DNA of 64,000 nt from Desulfamplus sp964425195. GTDB taxonomy: Bacteria; Desulfobacterota; Desulfobacteria; Desulfobacterales; Desulfobacteraceae. Of this stretch, positions 6,834-15,665 are shown in pieces (position 1 is the stretch's first letter; every line of letters starts with the position of its first letter). Under the pieces are notes generated by a model, which saw only the letters and a program-made list of their open reading frames with translations, was not told the DNA's origin and made no database searches. The translations under genes and the position numbers were made by a program. Where the stretch lies: positions 47,396 to 111,395 of the forward strand of contig CAYRLG010000011.1 of the NCBI GenBank assembly GCA_964425195.1. Direction: 5' to 3'.

Positions 6834-9221
6834 CTACTGGAGCAGACTCATTACATTCTGTGATGAAGCATTTGCTTGAGACATTGCATAAGAACCAGAT
6901 TGAGCAAGAATCTGAAGTTTTGAGAAGTTTTGAGATTCTGCAGCAAAGTCAACGTCTCTTATTGCAGATTCTGCAGCTTGAACATTTACCTGCGTCACAC
7001 TAATATTGTTAATAGTTGCGGTCAATTGGTTCTGAGTAGAACCTAAGTTTGCCCTTATCTTATCGTAATCTTTCAAAGCAGAGTCGGCTACTGCAATTGC
7101 AATTTGTGCCCCCTCTTGACTTGTAACATCAATATCTTTAAGTCTTGTCACTTTGGTGTCTTCAAGAGAGATATCAGATGCAGTACCTCCACCTGTGGAT
7201 TTAGCAACAGAACCAGATATAAGTGATGAGCCTTTTTTTAGCGTCATATCCTCTGTGAGGAACAGATCTCCTTTAACTACAGCATTTTGTTCAAGAGTAA
7301 CGCCTGGTCCGACAATTCCGTTAGCAGTATTGATTCCAGTTGTAAGATATGTACCGGCTGCAATAGTTGAGCCACTTTTGATAGTAGAACCTGCTGCCAT
7401 TACAAGCTCGTCTGTAGTTGAGCTTACTGCACTCAAAGTTATGCTACCACCAACGGTTGAGCCAATATTTAACACTGTTGATGATTTCAAGGAAGAACCC
7501 GCATTAATTACAGTGTCTTTGTTTGTGGAAGCTACTGCTGCTGTAGTAAAATCGGCACCCAAAGTCGAACCTTCAGCAAGTGTAGAACCAGATTGAATTT
7601 TGGAATCTTTTTTAAGGGTAAAGTCTCGTGAAATAGTTGAATCTGCTGCCGTTACAATATCATCGTTAATTGTTGAGCCAACAGCTGCTATTGAACCTGA
7701 AATTAATTTAGTGGTGTTATTAGCATCTGTACTTCCCTTTACTGTCATGTCCTGTTGTAATAGAACATCTCCCTTAGTTACTGTATTAACACTAAGTATA
7801 GTACCAGCTGCTATTGTTGTGCCACTGGCATTAACTATATCAGTTGTTACTTGTGTTCCTGCAGCAAGTGTAGAACCACTTTTTAAAGTACTGCCAGCCG
7901 CGAGTGTTGCATCTTTTGTAAGAGTTTTTGCTGCAACTGTAGTATTACCACCAAGAGTTGTGCCAGATTCAATTGTAGAGCCAGATTTTATTGTAGAACC
8001 AGCAGCAACTTTTGAATCAATCGTTGTGGTTTTTGTCTGGGTTGAAAGTTCAAATCCCACAGTTGAGCCTGCTGTGAGTGTAGAGCCAGATATTATTTTA
8101 GAGCCGGCAGACAGCAACATTTCGTTGCCAACAGTTGTTGTTCCTGTAGTAGTAAGAGATTGTTTGAGTTGTTCTCCTGCATCTGAGTCTTTAACCAAGA
8201 GAGAATTAGAACCGAACTGTGTTAGCTTAACCTCACCAAATGTTGACATATCAGCCGCAGTTTTACCCATAACACTCTTTACATCACCCTCAATAAGAAT
8301 TCCCCTTCCATCAGCAGAATTGAGTGTGAGTTTGCCGTCTGAACTTACAGATGCAGTAACACCTGTTTGATCACTTTTGCTGTTAATAGCTTTTGCCAAA
8401 GCACCATCTGTATCATTTTCTTGGACTGTAACAGCACCCATATCAACGCCATTGATTTTAAACTCCGCACCAATGGAACCTGCTTTTACACTACCTAAAG
8501 AAGACGTCTCAACAACAGCTTGTGCAGTAATTCCAAGTTGATCTGACATCTTATTGATTGTGGCTGCAACAGCAGCAGCACCATTTTCTGCTGAGTTGTT
8601 GTACTGTAAATCTACTGCTTGGAGTTGATAATCTTTATTTTCAGTATTGCTGTGGATAACAAGAGATAGAGCACCAGAATCATTGAGTTTCATGTTAGAT
8701 GTAGTTACATGACCAGTCTTTGCTGTCTCTGCAGAACCAATAGAAATTTTTGCAACTTCACCTGTACTTGCACCAACTTGGAAACTCTTATTGCTAAACT
8801 CTCCTGAAAGAAGTTTCTTGCCATTAAAAGATGTTGAAGATGCAAGCAGATCAACCTCTTCTAAAAGTTTGTTGATATCTTCTTGAATAATCTTTCTTGA
8901 TTCAAAAGTTTGACCATCTTGAGCCGCTTGAATTGCTTTAGTTTTGATTGTGTTGGTAATTTTAATAGCTTCATCAAGAGCACCGTCAGCAGTTTGAACA
9001 ATATTAATACCGTCATTAGCATTACGGATAGCCTGTCCAAGACCAAGTCCTTGAGCTTTTAGAGAATCGGCAATTGCCATGCCTGAAGCATCATCAGCAG
9101 CTTTGTTGATTCTCATACCAGTAGAAAGTCTTTCCAATGAACCGGAAAGGGCGTTATCATTTTTTTTCATGTTCATGTGTGCATTTAATGCAGCCACATT
9201 TGTATTTATTGTAAGTGCCAT
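6834..9221 (-). CDS. fliC: Flagellin with long hexapeptide-repeat central region
   Basis: Structural subunit of the flagellar filament, 795 residues, much longer than the common 270-550. The N-terminal D0/D1 region (about 1-170) has ALTINTNVAALNAH, SLERLSTGMRINKAADDASG and ANDGINIVQTADGAL. The C-terminal D1/D0 region (about 695-795) ends AISNN-like ATINNISVTQVNVQAAESAI, FAAESQNFSKLQIL and VMSLLQ. Residues about 245-310 resemble a flagellin_IN domain. Residues about 355-675 are Gly/Ser/Thr-rich with a six-residue period (separate entry). No cysteine is present. The ATG at 9221 follows GGAGGAG. The gene has its own terminator and a sigma-28 type promoter, so it is probably a late-class flagellar gene transcribed alone. 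A Maf protein 28 kb away may glycosylate it. Confidence 0.97.
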   Translation of the reverse strand: MALTINTNVAALNAHMNMKKNDNALSGSLERLSTGMRINKAADDASGMAIADSLKAQGLGLGQAIRNANDGINIVQTADGALDEAIKITNTIKTKAIQAAQDGQTFESRKIIQEDINKLLEEVDLLASSTSFNGKKLLSGEFSNKSFQVGASTGEVAKISIGSAETAKTGHVTTSNMKLNDSGALSLVIHSNTENKDYQLQAVDLQYNNSAENGAAAVAATINKMSDQLGITAQAVVETSSLGSVKAGSIGAEFKINGVDMGAVTVQENDTDGALAKAINSKSDQTGVTASVSSDGKLTLNSADGRGILIEGDVKSVMGKTAADMSTFGEVKLTQFGSNSLLVKDSDAGEQLKQSLTTTGTTTVGNEMLLSAGSKIISGSTLTAGSTVGFELSTQTKTTTIDSKVAAGSTIKSGSTIESGTTLGGNTTVAAKTLTKDATLAAGSTLKSGSTLAAGTQVTTDIVNASGTTIAAGTILSVNTVTKGDVLLQQDMTVKGSTDANNTTKLISGSIAAVGSTINDDIVTAADSTISRDFTLKKDSKIQSGSTLAEGSTLGADFTTAAVASTNKDTVINAGSSLKSSTVLNIGSTVGGSITLSAVSSTTDELVMAAGSTIKSGSTIAAGTYLTTGINTANGIVGPGVTLEQNAVVKGDLFLTEDMTLKKGSSLISGSVAKSTGGGTASDISLEDTKVTRLKDIDVTSQEGAQIAIAVADSALKDYDKIRANLGSTQNQLTATINNISVTQVNVQAAESAIRDVDFAAESQNFSKLQILAQSGSYAMSQANASSQNVMSLLQ
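7197..8159 (-). repeat. Hexapeptide-period region inside the flagellin
   Basis: This codes for flagellin residues about 355-675. A pattern [ILV]-x-x-G-[ST]-T recurs about every six residues, for example STIKSG, STIESG, TTLGGN, TTVAAK, TLAAGS, TLKSGS, TLAAGT. Breaks in the pattern separate several blocks that each restart with a segment like GSTLAAGST. Such a period is typical of left-handed parallel beta-helices. That fold is an inference; the period is directly visible. Confidence 0.75.
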
Positions 9222-9341
9222 AGTAGTTCTCCTCCATGAATTAAGTTTATTCGAGCCTCATTGCTCTATATATATTCTTGCCAATAGTTAAGTTTGATGT
9301 TTTATTTTAACTTTTAAAACTTATCTTAAATTTATAACTCT

Positions 9342-9368
9342 ATATCGTCATTCGTTTGTATAGCTTTA
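9342..9368 (-). promoter_or_regulatory. Sigma-28 (FliA) type promoter for flagellin
   Basis: Read on the minus strand: TAAAGCTA, an 11-base spacer, then GACGATAT. The enterobacterial FliA consensus is TAAAGTTT-N11-GCCGATAA, so each half matches at six of eight positions with the exact spacer. It lies about 120 bases before the flagellin ATG and just beyond the stop of the cyclase gene. Confidence 0.7.
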
Positions 9369-9411
9369 GAAAAAATATTGTCTTTTTAGAAAAAGCAGAG
9401 ATTTTGTACTT

Positions 9412-11496
9412 TTATTTAGTTGACATCACCCAAACTCCATCCCATTCAACAGGGGGGTTTTGCTTAAATAGCTTACACCTTTCAATAAAGAGTTTAGATG
9501 GACCATCTTCATTTTTATACTCCAATGCTTTTTTAAAAAAAGCGATAGCATCATCCCATTTACTCTCTTTATAGGCTTGTCTGTATGCAGCAAGACCTTG
9601 TGTGAACATATTTACACACTCTTCATCTAAGTGTGATGCTGGACGAGTCGAAATCAGCTCATATATTCTGATTGCGTGATACTTTCCTTTTACCCTAATT
9701 AAATCTAACTCTCTGTATAAAAATTTATCAGAAGCAATATCGTTCTTAGTTCCTTCGCTTATAATAATCTGAACTCCGTAAATCTTGGTAACTCCCTCAA
9801 GTCTTGATGCAAGATTTACCTCATCTCCTATAACAGTATAGTCAAATCTGCGGATAGAACCCATGTTACCAACAATCATTTCACCGCTATTTATTCCAAT
9901 ACCAATAGAAATAGAAGGTTTGCTTTTTTCAATAATGGCACTATCTAAGTATTTAATTTTATTCTTATCATTTGTTTTAATAGAGTGCTTCTGATTCATC
10001 TGCTCTAATCGCTCTTTCATCTCAAGGGCTGTGTAGCAGCTATTTTCTGCATGGTTATCACTCCATACAGGTGCACCAAATATCACCATAATTGCGTCAC
10101 CTATATATTTATCAAGAGTGCCGCTGTGTTTAAAAATTATATCAGTCATCTGTGTAAAATAGTTGTTTAAAAGGCTTACCAACTCTTCTGGAGTAAGGTT
10201 TTCAGAAAGAGTTGTAAATCCTCTTATGTCAGAAAATAGAACAGATAGCCTTTTTCTTTGTCCTCCAAGTTTAAGGTTTTCATGATTTTCAATGATGCTT
10301 GCTACAACTTCAGGTGATACATAACTATCAAACGCCTTTTTTAAAACCGATTTCTCTTTATAATTTTTTGTAAACTCTCTTAATCCTATAAAAAGACCGT
10401 TACAGCTAACTGCTGCAATAGCAGGCATTATATCAAGTATAATACCCTGATATTGAAATATAGTAATTGAAATAGATAAAATCAGAGCTAATATTGTTAT
10501 AGTTGATAGTGTTAAATATAGAGGATTTTTTCTAAACAGAGTTAAAGCAACTGCAAAAATATAAAACAAGAACCATTTGGCTTCTTGCAAAGGGAACTCC
10601 TGTATTGGATAGCCTTTAAGAATTGTCCTTACGACATTTGACTGAATCTCAACACCAAATATCATCTTTTTTGTAAAACGCATAAACGGGTAGGGATAGG
10701 CGTCAGCTCCACTTTCAACTTCAACTGCAGAATCGGCAATAAATCCAATAAAAACTACCTTATCTTTAAAAATGGTTGGATCAACCATATCATTTATCAC
10801 TTGATAGTATGAGACTGCCGGAATAGTTCCTGCTTTTCCCTCATAATCTATAAAAAAGAGCCCTTCATTATTTATACTACTTAGATAGTCTGATGAGATA
10901 TTTAAAGCTGTTTTTACTGTCGCAAATGCTAATGAAGGACGGTTATCAACAAGATTGGATGCCATTCGTATGCTGCCATCTCCATCAGGGTAGAAATTTA
11001 CCATACCTACAGAAGCTGCAACTGATGCAAGCACTGGAATAGGTTCCTCTATAAAATAGGTCTCATATCCTTGACGACCAGTTATGGTAAGGTTTGCAGC
11101 AAGAACAACATTACCAGCTTTTTTTATGGCTTGTGCAAAAATTTTATCTTCTGATTGGTCAGAGGACTCTTCAGGAAATAGAATATCAAAAGCAATGGCT
11201 GCAGCACCTGCATGGCTTAACTTATCAACAAGAGTTGCATGAAGTGTTCTTGACCATGGCCATCTCAATTTAATCTGCTTAAACGATGGCTCATCAATAG
11301 CTACAATTATAACATCATCAATTTTATTTTTTGACGATTGTGTAAAAGATGATCTTAGGTTGTAGAGTACATCTTGCCATGCAAAGTCTGCAAGTTCCAT
11401 AAAGGAGGAGTGCCCCCAAAAAACAAAAACAATAATTGGAAGAGAGAGAGGAACTATTATAGATTTTAAAAGTTTTATAAAATTTAGTTTTTTCAT
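9412..11496 (-). CDS. CHASE2-domain adenylate/guanylate cyclase
   Basis: Membrane class III nucleotidyl cyclase of 694 residues. One membrane segment near the N-terminus is followed by an extracytoplasmic CHASE2 sensor (about 30-310, with DDVIIVAIDEPSF, RWPWSR and IAFDILFPE). A cluster of membrane segments follows (about 320-390). The cytoplasmic catalytic domain (about 420-610) shows the two metal-binding aspartates in FSDIRGFTTLSE and YIGDAIMVIFGAP and the block FDYTVIGDEVNLASRLE. The last 70 residues look like one TPR-type helix pair ahead of a short tail. It probably makes cAMP in response to an envelope signal; cGMP cannot be excluded. It lies directly upstream of flagellin on the same strand, but flagellin has its own promoter. 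Confidence 0.92.
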   Translation of the reverse strand: MKKLNFIKLLKSIIVPLSLPIIVFVFWGHSSFMELADFAWQDVLYNLRSSFTQSSKNKIDDVIIVAIDEPSFKQIKLRWPWSRTLHATLVDKLSHAGAAAIAFDILFPEESSDQSEDKIFAQAIKKAGNVVLAANLTITGRQGYETYFIEEPIPVLASVAASVGMVNFYPDGDGSIRMASNLVDNRPSLAFATVKTALNISSDYLSSINNEGLFFIDYEGKAGTIPAVSYYQVINDMVDPTIFKDKVVFIGFIADSAVEVESGADAYPYPFMRFTKKMIFGVEIQSNVVRTILKGYPIQEFPLQEAKWFLFYIFAVALTLFRKNPLYLTLSTITILALILSISITIFQYQGIILDIMPAIAAVSCNGLFIGLREFTKNYKEKSVLKKAFDSYVSPEVVASIIENHENLKLGGQRKRLSVLFSDIRGFTTLSENLTPEELVSLLNNYFTQMTDIIFKHSGTLDKYIGDAIMVIFGAPVWSDNHAENSCYTALEMKERLEQMNQKHSIKTNDKNKIKYLDSAIIEKSKPSISIGIGINSGEMIVGNMGSIRRFDYTVIGDEVNLASRLEGVTKIYGVQIIISEGTKNDIASDKFLYRELDLIRVKGKYHAIRIYELISTRPASHLDEECVNMFTQGLAAYRQAYKESKWDDAIAFFKKALEYKNEDGPSKLFIERCKLFKQNPPVEWDGVWVMSTK

Positions 11497-11673
11497 ATTC
11501 TCTTAGCAATTCTAAATTTACTGTATAAATACAACATGCTATTTGCAATCTTATAAAGTATAGTTTAAAGTCTTTACCTATTCCACCTAAATCTACATTT
11601 TCTATTCAATTTTGTTCCATTGCGTTTTAATTTGTTCATCTAAAAGTTAAATCAGAAGGAGAAATGAATTTGT

Positions 11674-12504
11674 ATGAATTATGAGCAAGATCGGCTCAAG
11701 AGACAGTTAGAGTCTATTTATTTAGCCTATAACAAAAGAGAGTTAATTCATCCCGATCCTCTTGAATTTCTTGATAACTATCCTGAGCCAAAAGATCGTG
11801 AAATTGCAGCACTTATTGCAGCATCTTTAGCATATGGCAGAGTTGATCAAATCCTAAAACATGTAGGTGCTGTTTTTCAAATAATAAAAGAGTCCTATTT
11901 TTTAAAAGTTGAATCTTCAAATAACTATATCAGTTCTTATCTGATTCAAAGTAGTGATGCTGATATTATTCGAGATTTCCGCAATTTTAGATATAGATTT
12001 ACCAATGATGAACATATCACCTCTTTTCTTATTGGCATTAAATCAATGGTTAAAGAGTATGGCTCACTCAAAGAGTTCTTTTTAAATGCAATAAAAAGAG
12101 AAGATATAAATATTATTCCCGCATTAACCCAGTTTGTTAAACGGATTACTGAAAAAGGCAACTGTGGTAATCTTGCTCCAAATCCTGAAAAGGGAAGTGC
12201 TTGTAAAAGAAATTGTCTGTTTTTAAGGTGGCTTATAAGAAAAGATGAAGTTGATCCCGGTGGCTGGGATGAGATACCATCGTCAATGCTTATCGTGCCT
12301 TTGGATACACACATGCACCGCACTGGAAGGCTTCTTAAATTCACACAAAGAAAACAGACAGACATGAAGACTGCACTTGAGGTTACAGATGGGTTTAGGC
12401 AAATTTGCCCTGACGATCCTGTAAAGTACGATTTTTGTTTAACACGATTTGGTATCCATCCAGACATGGATTTTAGCGAACTTGAAGAGGTTGTAAAAAA
12501 GTAA
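11674..12504 (+). CDS. TIGR02757 (DUF2400) family protein
   Basis: 276-residue conserved protein of the TIGR02757 family, function unknown. Family features are the N-terminal DREIAALIAASLAYGRVDQI, the central RNCLFLRWLIRKDEVDPGGW, and the VPLDTHMHRTGRLL block followed by TDGFRQICPDDPVKYDF near the end. The helical layout and conserved Asp/Cys recall helix-hairpin-helix DNA glycosylases, but no such activity can be assigned. The ATG at 11674 follows AGAAGGAG. An upstream ATG at 11664 is out of frame and stops at once. The next gene begins 79 bp downstream on the same strand. Confidence 0.88.
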   Translation: MNYEQDRLKRQLESIYLAYNKRELIHPDPLEFLDNYPEPKDREIAALIAASLAYGRVDQILKHVGAVFQIIKESYFLKVESSNNYISSYLIQSSDADIIRDFRNFRYRFTNDEHITSFLIGIKSMVKEYGSLKEFFLNAIKREDINIIPALTQFVKRITEKGNCGNLAPNPEKGSACKRNCLFLRWLIRKDEVDPGGWDEIPSSMLIVPLDTHMHRTGRLLKFTQRKQTDMKTALEVTDGFRQICPDDPVKYDFCLTRFGIHPDMDFSELEEVVKK

Positions 12505-12583
12505 AACAGGAAGATAAACAGCTTTGCTACAATTATTGTTGTGTTAAAGCTCTTAAACAACAAAATAGACGGAATTTTAGATT

Positions 12584-14362
12584 ATGGATAAACATCGTCA
12601 CTATAAAGAGCTGTTTTTGGCAATGTCAAACCCTGCGTTTTATCCTGATACTGCTGATCGTATTGAAGAGCTTGAGACCCACATCTCAAAGATATTTCTT
12701 GTTGGAGATTATGTTTATAAAATAAAAAAGCCCTTTGATCTTGGGTTTCTTGATTTTACCACTCTTGAAAATAGAGAACATTTTTGTAAACAGGAGATTT
12801 TGCTCAACCGAAGATTATCTTGTAATGTGTATATTGATGTCGTGCCAATTACCTTTGAAAATGGACAATATACTCTCGGTGGTAATGGCGAACCTGTTGA
12901 GTATGCTGTTAAGATGAGGAGGCTTTGTGATGATAGCTCAATGATAAATATGTTAAGGGCGAAAAAGATTAAATCAGCTGATTTGGAGGCTCTCTCTTGT
13001 CAACTCGCCTCATTTTACAGTAACACTTCCAAATGTGAACAGATGAACTGCATTGAGGTTTGGGAGAGTGTGAAAAACAACTGGGATGAAAATTTTATCC
13101 AGACAGAAGTGTTTATAAAAGAGATTATTGACAGAGCTGCCCATGATATAAATAATTTTAACACAACACCAAAAATGCAAATATTTGACAGTAACAGCTA
13201 TCCAATTGAAAATAGTGCAAATAAAATACTTGATAGCCGACTGTTTCAGGTCATAAAATCCGCAGTAAACTCATTTGTTTTCAGAAAGCAGCCTCTTTTT
13301 GATAACAGGGTCAAAGATGGAAAAATAAGAGATTGCCATGGTGATCTCAGGACAGACCATATCTATTTTGTATCTAAGAGTTTTTTATCAAATAGCGTTA
13401 ATGTCAATTCCAGTTGTAACTCCAATAAAACTGATTTTGCATCAGATCATTGTGCTTCAAACTATAAAGAGATTCAGATAATTGACTGCATAGAGTTTAA
13501 TGAAAGATTCAGGCTTCAAGATATTGCTTCTGATTTGGCATTTCTTGTAATGGATATGGATTATCATGGTTTTTCTGATGAAGCATCACTCTTTTTGGAC
13601 TACTATGTTAAATATGCAGATGATCCTGGAGTTTTTATTCTACTCGATTTTTACAAGTGCTATAGAGCAATGGTTAGATGCAAAGTCAACTGTTTTCGTC
13701 TAAACTCTGACGATCTTGATAAGCAAATAAGAGATAATATTATCCAGACAGCAAGAAGATATCTTGAACTTGCCTACACTTATGCGTTGAAGTTTGCACG
13801 CCCTAAACTCTTTATTTTGTGCGGTATGCAGGCATCTGGTAAAAGCACAATTGCCAAGGAGCTTGCAGATTTTATGGGCATAGAGCTTTTAAGTTCTGAT
13901 ATTATAAGAAAAGAGCTTTTCAAAATAGACCCTATTGACTCTTCTGTTAGTCAGTTTGAACAGGGGATATACTCAAAAAGCATTACCAATCTTACATACG
14001 GAAGAATGTTTTTACAGGCACAGGAGATTCTTGAGAGTGGAAGCTCTGTTATTCTTGATGCAACATTTGCAAAAAGCCATTTTAGAGATGAGGCAAAAAT
14101 TCTTGCACAAAATAGGAATATAGAGATTCTGTTTGTAGAGTGTTACGCTAATGAGAGTGTGGTTAAAAAAAGGCTCATTCAACGAGAGAATAATCCATCA
14201 ATTTCAGATGCCCGTATTATCCATTTTGATCATTTTAAAAGTGAAATTGACTCTTTTGACGAACTTGAAGAGAAAACACATATAAGAGTTGATACTTCAA
14301 ATAGTTTGAAAAATTGTATAAAACACATTTTATCACAAGTATATGCAAAAGGGAGGGGATAA
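12584..14362 (+). CDS. Aminoglycoside-phosphotransferase-like / P-loop ATPase fusion
   Basis: 592-residue two-domain protein of a widespread but uncharacterised family. The N-terminal part (about 1-390) has a protein-kinase-like APH fold: VGDYVYKIKKPFDLGFLDF with the likely ATP lysine, the catalytic loop DCHGDLRTDHIYF, and the metal-binding IDCIEFNERFRLQDIASDLAF. The C-terminal part (about 405-590) is a nucleotide-kinase-type P-loop domain with LCGMQASGKSTIAKEL and VILDATFAKSHFRDEA. A low-complexity Ser/Asn stretch near residue 270 interrupts the catalytic region. Its stop codon TAATG overlaps the start of the Usp gene, so the two are translationally coupled. No substrate is known. Antibiotic resistance should not be inferred from the APH fold. 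Confidence 0.87.
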   Translation: MDKHRHYKELFLAMSNPAFYPDTADRIEELETHISKIFLVGDYVYKIKKPFDLGFLDFTTLENREHFCKQEILLNRRLSCNVYIDVVPITFENGQYTLGGNGEPVEYAVKMRRLCDDSSMINMLRAKKIKSADLEALSCQLASFYSNTSKCEQMNCIEVWESVKNNWDENFIQTEVFIKEIIDRAAHDINNFNTTPKMQIFDSNSYPIENSANKILDSRLFQVIKSAVNSFVFRKQPLFDNRVKDGKIRDCHGDLRTDHIYFVSKSFLSNSVNVNSSCNSNKTDFASDHCASNYKEIQIIDCIEFNERFRLQDIASDLAFLVMDMDYHGFSDEASLFLDYYVKYADDPGVFILLDFYKCYRAMVRCKVNCFRLNSDDLDKQIRDNIIQTARRYLELAYTYALKFARPKLFILCGMQASGKSTIAKELADFMGIELLSSDIIRKELFKIDPIDSSVSQFEQGIYSKSITNLTYGRMFLQAQEILESGSSVILDATFAKSHFRDEAKILAQNRNIEILFVECYANESVVKKRLIQRENNPSISDARIIHFDHFKSEIDSFDELEEKTHIRVDTSNSLKNCIKHILSQVYAKGRG

Positions 14363-15372
14363 TGTTTAAAAAGATATTGGCAGCAACAGATGTTGTGACA
14401 GTCAGAGATGCTCCTATTTTGTCTGCTGCTAAAATTGCATCAGAAAACAGCGCACAACTTTTGATTCTTCATACGCTTGAATCTGCTCATATTCATAATC
14501 GTAATATAGTAAAAGATTTTAGAACAGGGCAAGATACTCAAAACAGTTCAGAGTATGAACAGATTGTTAAGGCAGCGATTGAAAAACTCTATTCAGATAT
14601 ACTTTTATCTCAATCTTCTCAGATAGAGTATGAGATAAAAGTAGTTACAGGTTTCCCGTGGGAAGAGATTCTAAATTGTGCAAGAGAATCAAATCCAGAA
14701 CTTATTGTAGTTGGTCCACATTCCAAAAGAGCAGAAGAGCAGGGAGTTGTACGTGTTGCAGGCAAGATAGGAAGTACAGTTCAAAATATCATATCAAGAG
14801 AGAGATGTCCTGTTATGATTATCAACCACGAAATTCCCTCTGAAATGGTAGGTTTTAAAAAGATATTGGTTGGTATTGATTACTCTGTTTCATGTGAATC
14901 TGCTCTTGTTTTTGCGACAAAGATTGCAAAAGAGTATGGTTCAAAAATAGTCATATTTCAGATGGTACCAATCCTTCCATATCCTAAATATTCAAAAGAG
15001 AATTATGAGACAGACCTTAAAAATTCAAATAAAAGACTTAAAGAGTTTTGCGAAAAATATCTTTTGGGAATTGAGCACGAGTATCAAATATGGGGTGGAG
15101 GAGCTGCACATGTAGAGATATTGAAATGTGCTGAACAAAATAGAGCTGATCTTATTGTTATGGGGTCACACACAAAGTCAGAGTCTGGTAAGTGGTATGC
15201 TGGAAGTGCTGTGGAGCGGGTAAGCTATCGCTCTAAATGTGGAATAATGGTGGTTACAGACCCTGAAGTTATTCAGCCATGGAGAGAGGAGGGCGTAGAG
15301 ATAAATATTAGAGATGAGACAAAAACTGATAGGTTTATCCATGTTTTTACAAAAAAAAATGGATTAGTATGA
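14362..15372 (+). CDS. Tandem universal stress protein
   Basis: 336 residues with two UspA domains in series. Domain 1 (about 1-145) starts MFKKILAATDVVTVRDAP and has LIVVGPHSKRAEEQGVV. Domain 2 (about 155-315) starts FKKILVGIDYSVSCESAL and has LIVMGSHTKSESGKWYAGSAVERV, close to the ATP-binding G-2x-G-9x-G-S/T pattern. It is cytoplasmic. The ATG at 14362 follows GGGAGGGG and overlaps the preceding stop by one base. A longer frame from 14314 lies inside the upstream gene and is rejected. Co-translation suggests that it acts with the APH/ATPase protein, perhaps in a stress response. Confidence 0.92.
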   Translation: MFKKILAATDVVTVRDAPILSAAKIASENSAQLLILHTLESAHIHNRNIVKDFRTGQDTQNSSEYEQIVKAAIEKLYSDILLSQSSQIEYEIKVVTGFPWEEILNCARESNPELIVVGPHSKRAEEQGVVRVAGKIGSTVQNIISRERCPVMIINHEIPSEMVGFKKILVGIDYSVSCESALVFATKIAKEYGSKIVIFQMVPILPYPKYSKENYETDLKNSNKRLKEFCEKYLLGIEHEYQIWGGGAAHVEILKCAEQNRADLIVMGSHTKSESGKWYAGSAVERVSYRSKCGIMVVTDPEVIQPWREEGVEINIRDETKTDRFIHVFTKKNGLV

Positions 15373-15391
15373 CAAAAATGTAGCTTTTATG

Positions 15392-15413
15392 CCTTAAGAA
15401 ATCCTTAAGAAAT
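15392..15413. repeat. Short tandem duplication, 2 x 11 bp
   Basis: CCTTAAGAAAT occurs twice head-to-tail just after the Usp gene. Each copy contains the palindrome CTTAAG. No function is apparent. Confidence 0.5.
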
Positions 15414-15449
15414 CAGAGTAAATCCTAAGACTTTATGGAGAGATATGCA

Positions 15450-15665
15450 ATGAAATGTGATGTTACTATTTTTAAACCTTATCCATTTAAAGTAGGTCAA
15501 AAGATTAGAATAGAGGGAACTGGACGAAACGGAGATTGGGAGGTAATTGATATAGGTGAAAATAAGATTACCATAAAATGCCCAATATCTCATAAAGAGC
15601 TTAAATGCGATAAATTTTGCTCTTTAGTAGAAGAGAGAGCTAATGAGGAGTGGCCAAAATTATGA
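15450..15665 (+). CDS. Small conserved-looking protein, function unknown
   Basis: 71 residues. The ATG at 15450 follows GGAGAG at the right distance, while the ATG at 15435 overlaps that site and is less likely. The sequence alternates hydrophobic and charged residues (VGQKIRIEGTGRNGDWEVIDI, KITIKCPISH), which suggests a small beta-barrel (SH3- or KOW-like), with three cysteines. Its stop overlaps the next gene in an ATGA, which indicates translational coupling and supports it being real. I do not recognise a named family. Confidence 0.72.
   Translation: MKCDVTIFKPYPFKVGQKIRIEGTGRNGDWEVIDIGENKITIKCPISHKELKCDKFCSLVEERANEEWPKL

Noticed and set aside
7197..8159. CRISPR-like or DNA tandem repeat in the flagellin gene
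   Set aside because: The repetition is at the protein level with degenerate codons; no constant DNA repeat with unique spacers exists.
7153..8370. Two long plus-strand open frames opposite the flagellin
   Set aside because: They are antisense to the repetitive flagellin centre; the Val/Pro/Glu-rich translations only mirror the Gly/Ser/Thr repeats.
9262..9290. Possible sigma-54 promoter (TTGGCA ... GCA) before flagellin
   Set aside because: The GG and GC elements are 18 bases apart instead of 12, so the spacing is wrong.
14314..14361. Upstream extension of the Usp gene
   Set aside because: It lies inside the preceding gene; the ATG at 14362 has GGGAGGGG and starts at the expected Usp motif.
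12584..14362. Antibiotic resistance phosphotransferase
   Set aside because: The APH fold is shared by many kinases; the fusion with a P-loop domain matches a general uncharacterised family.
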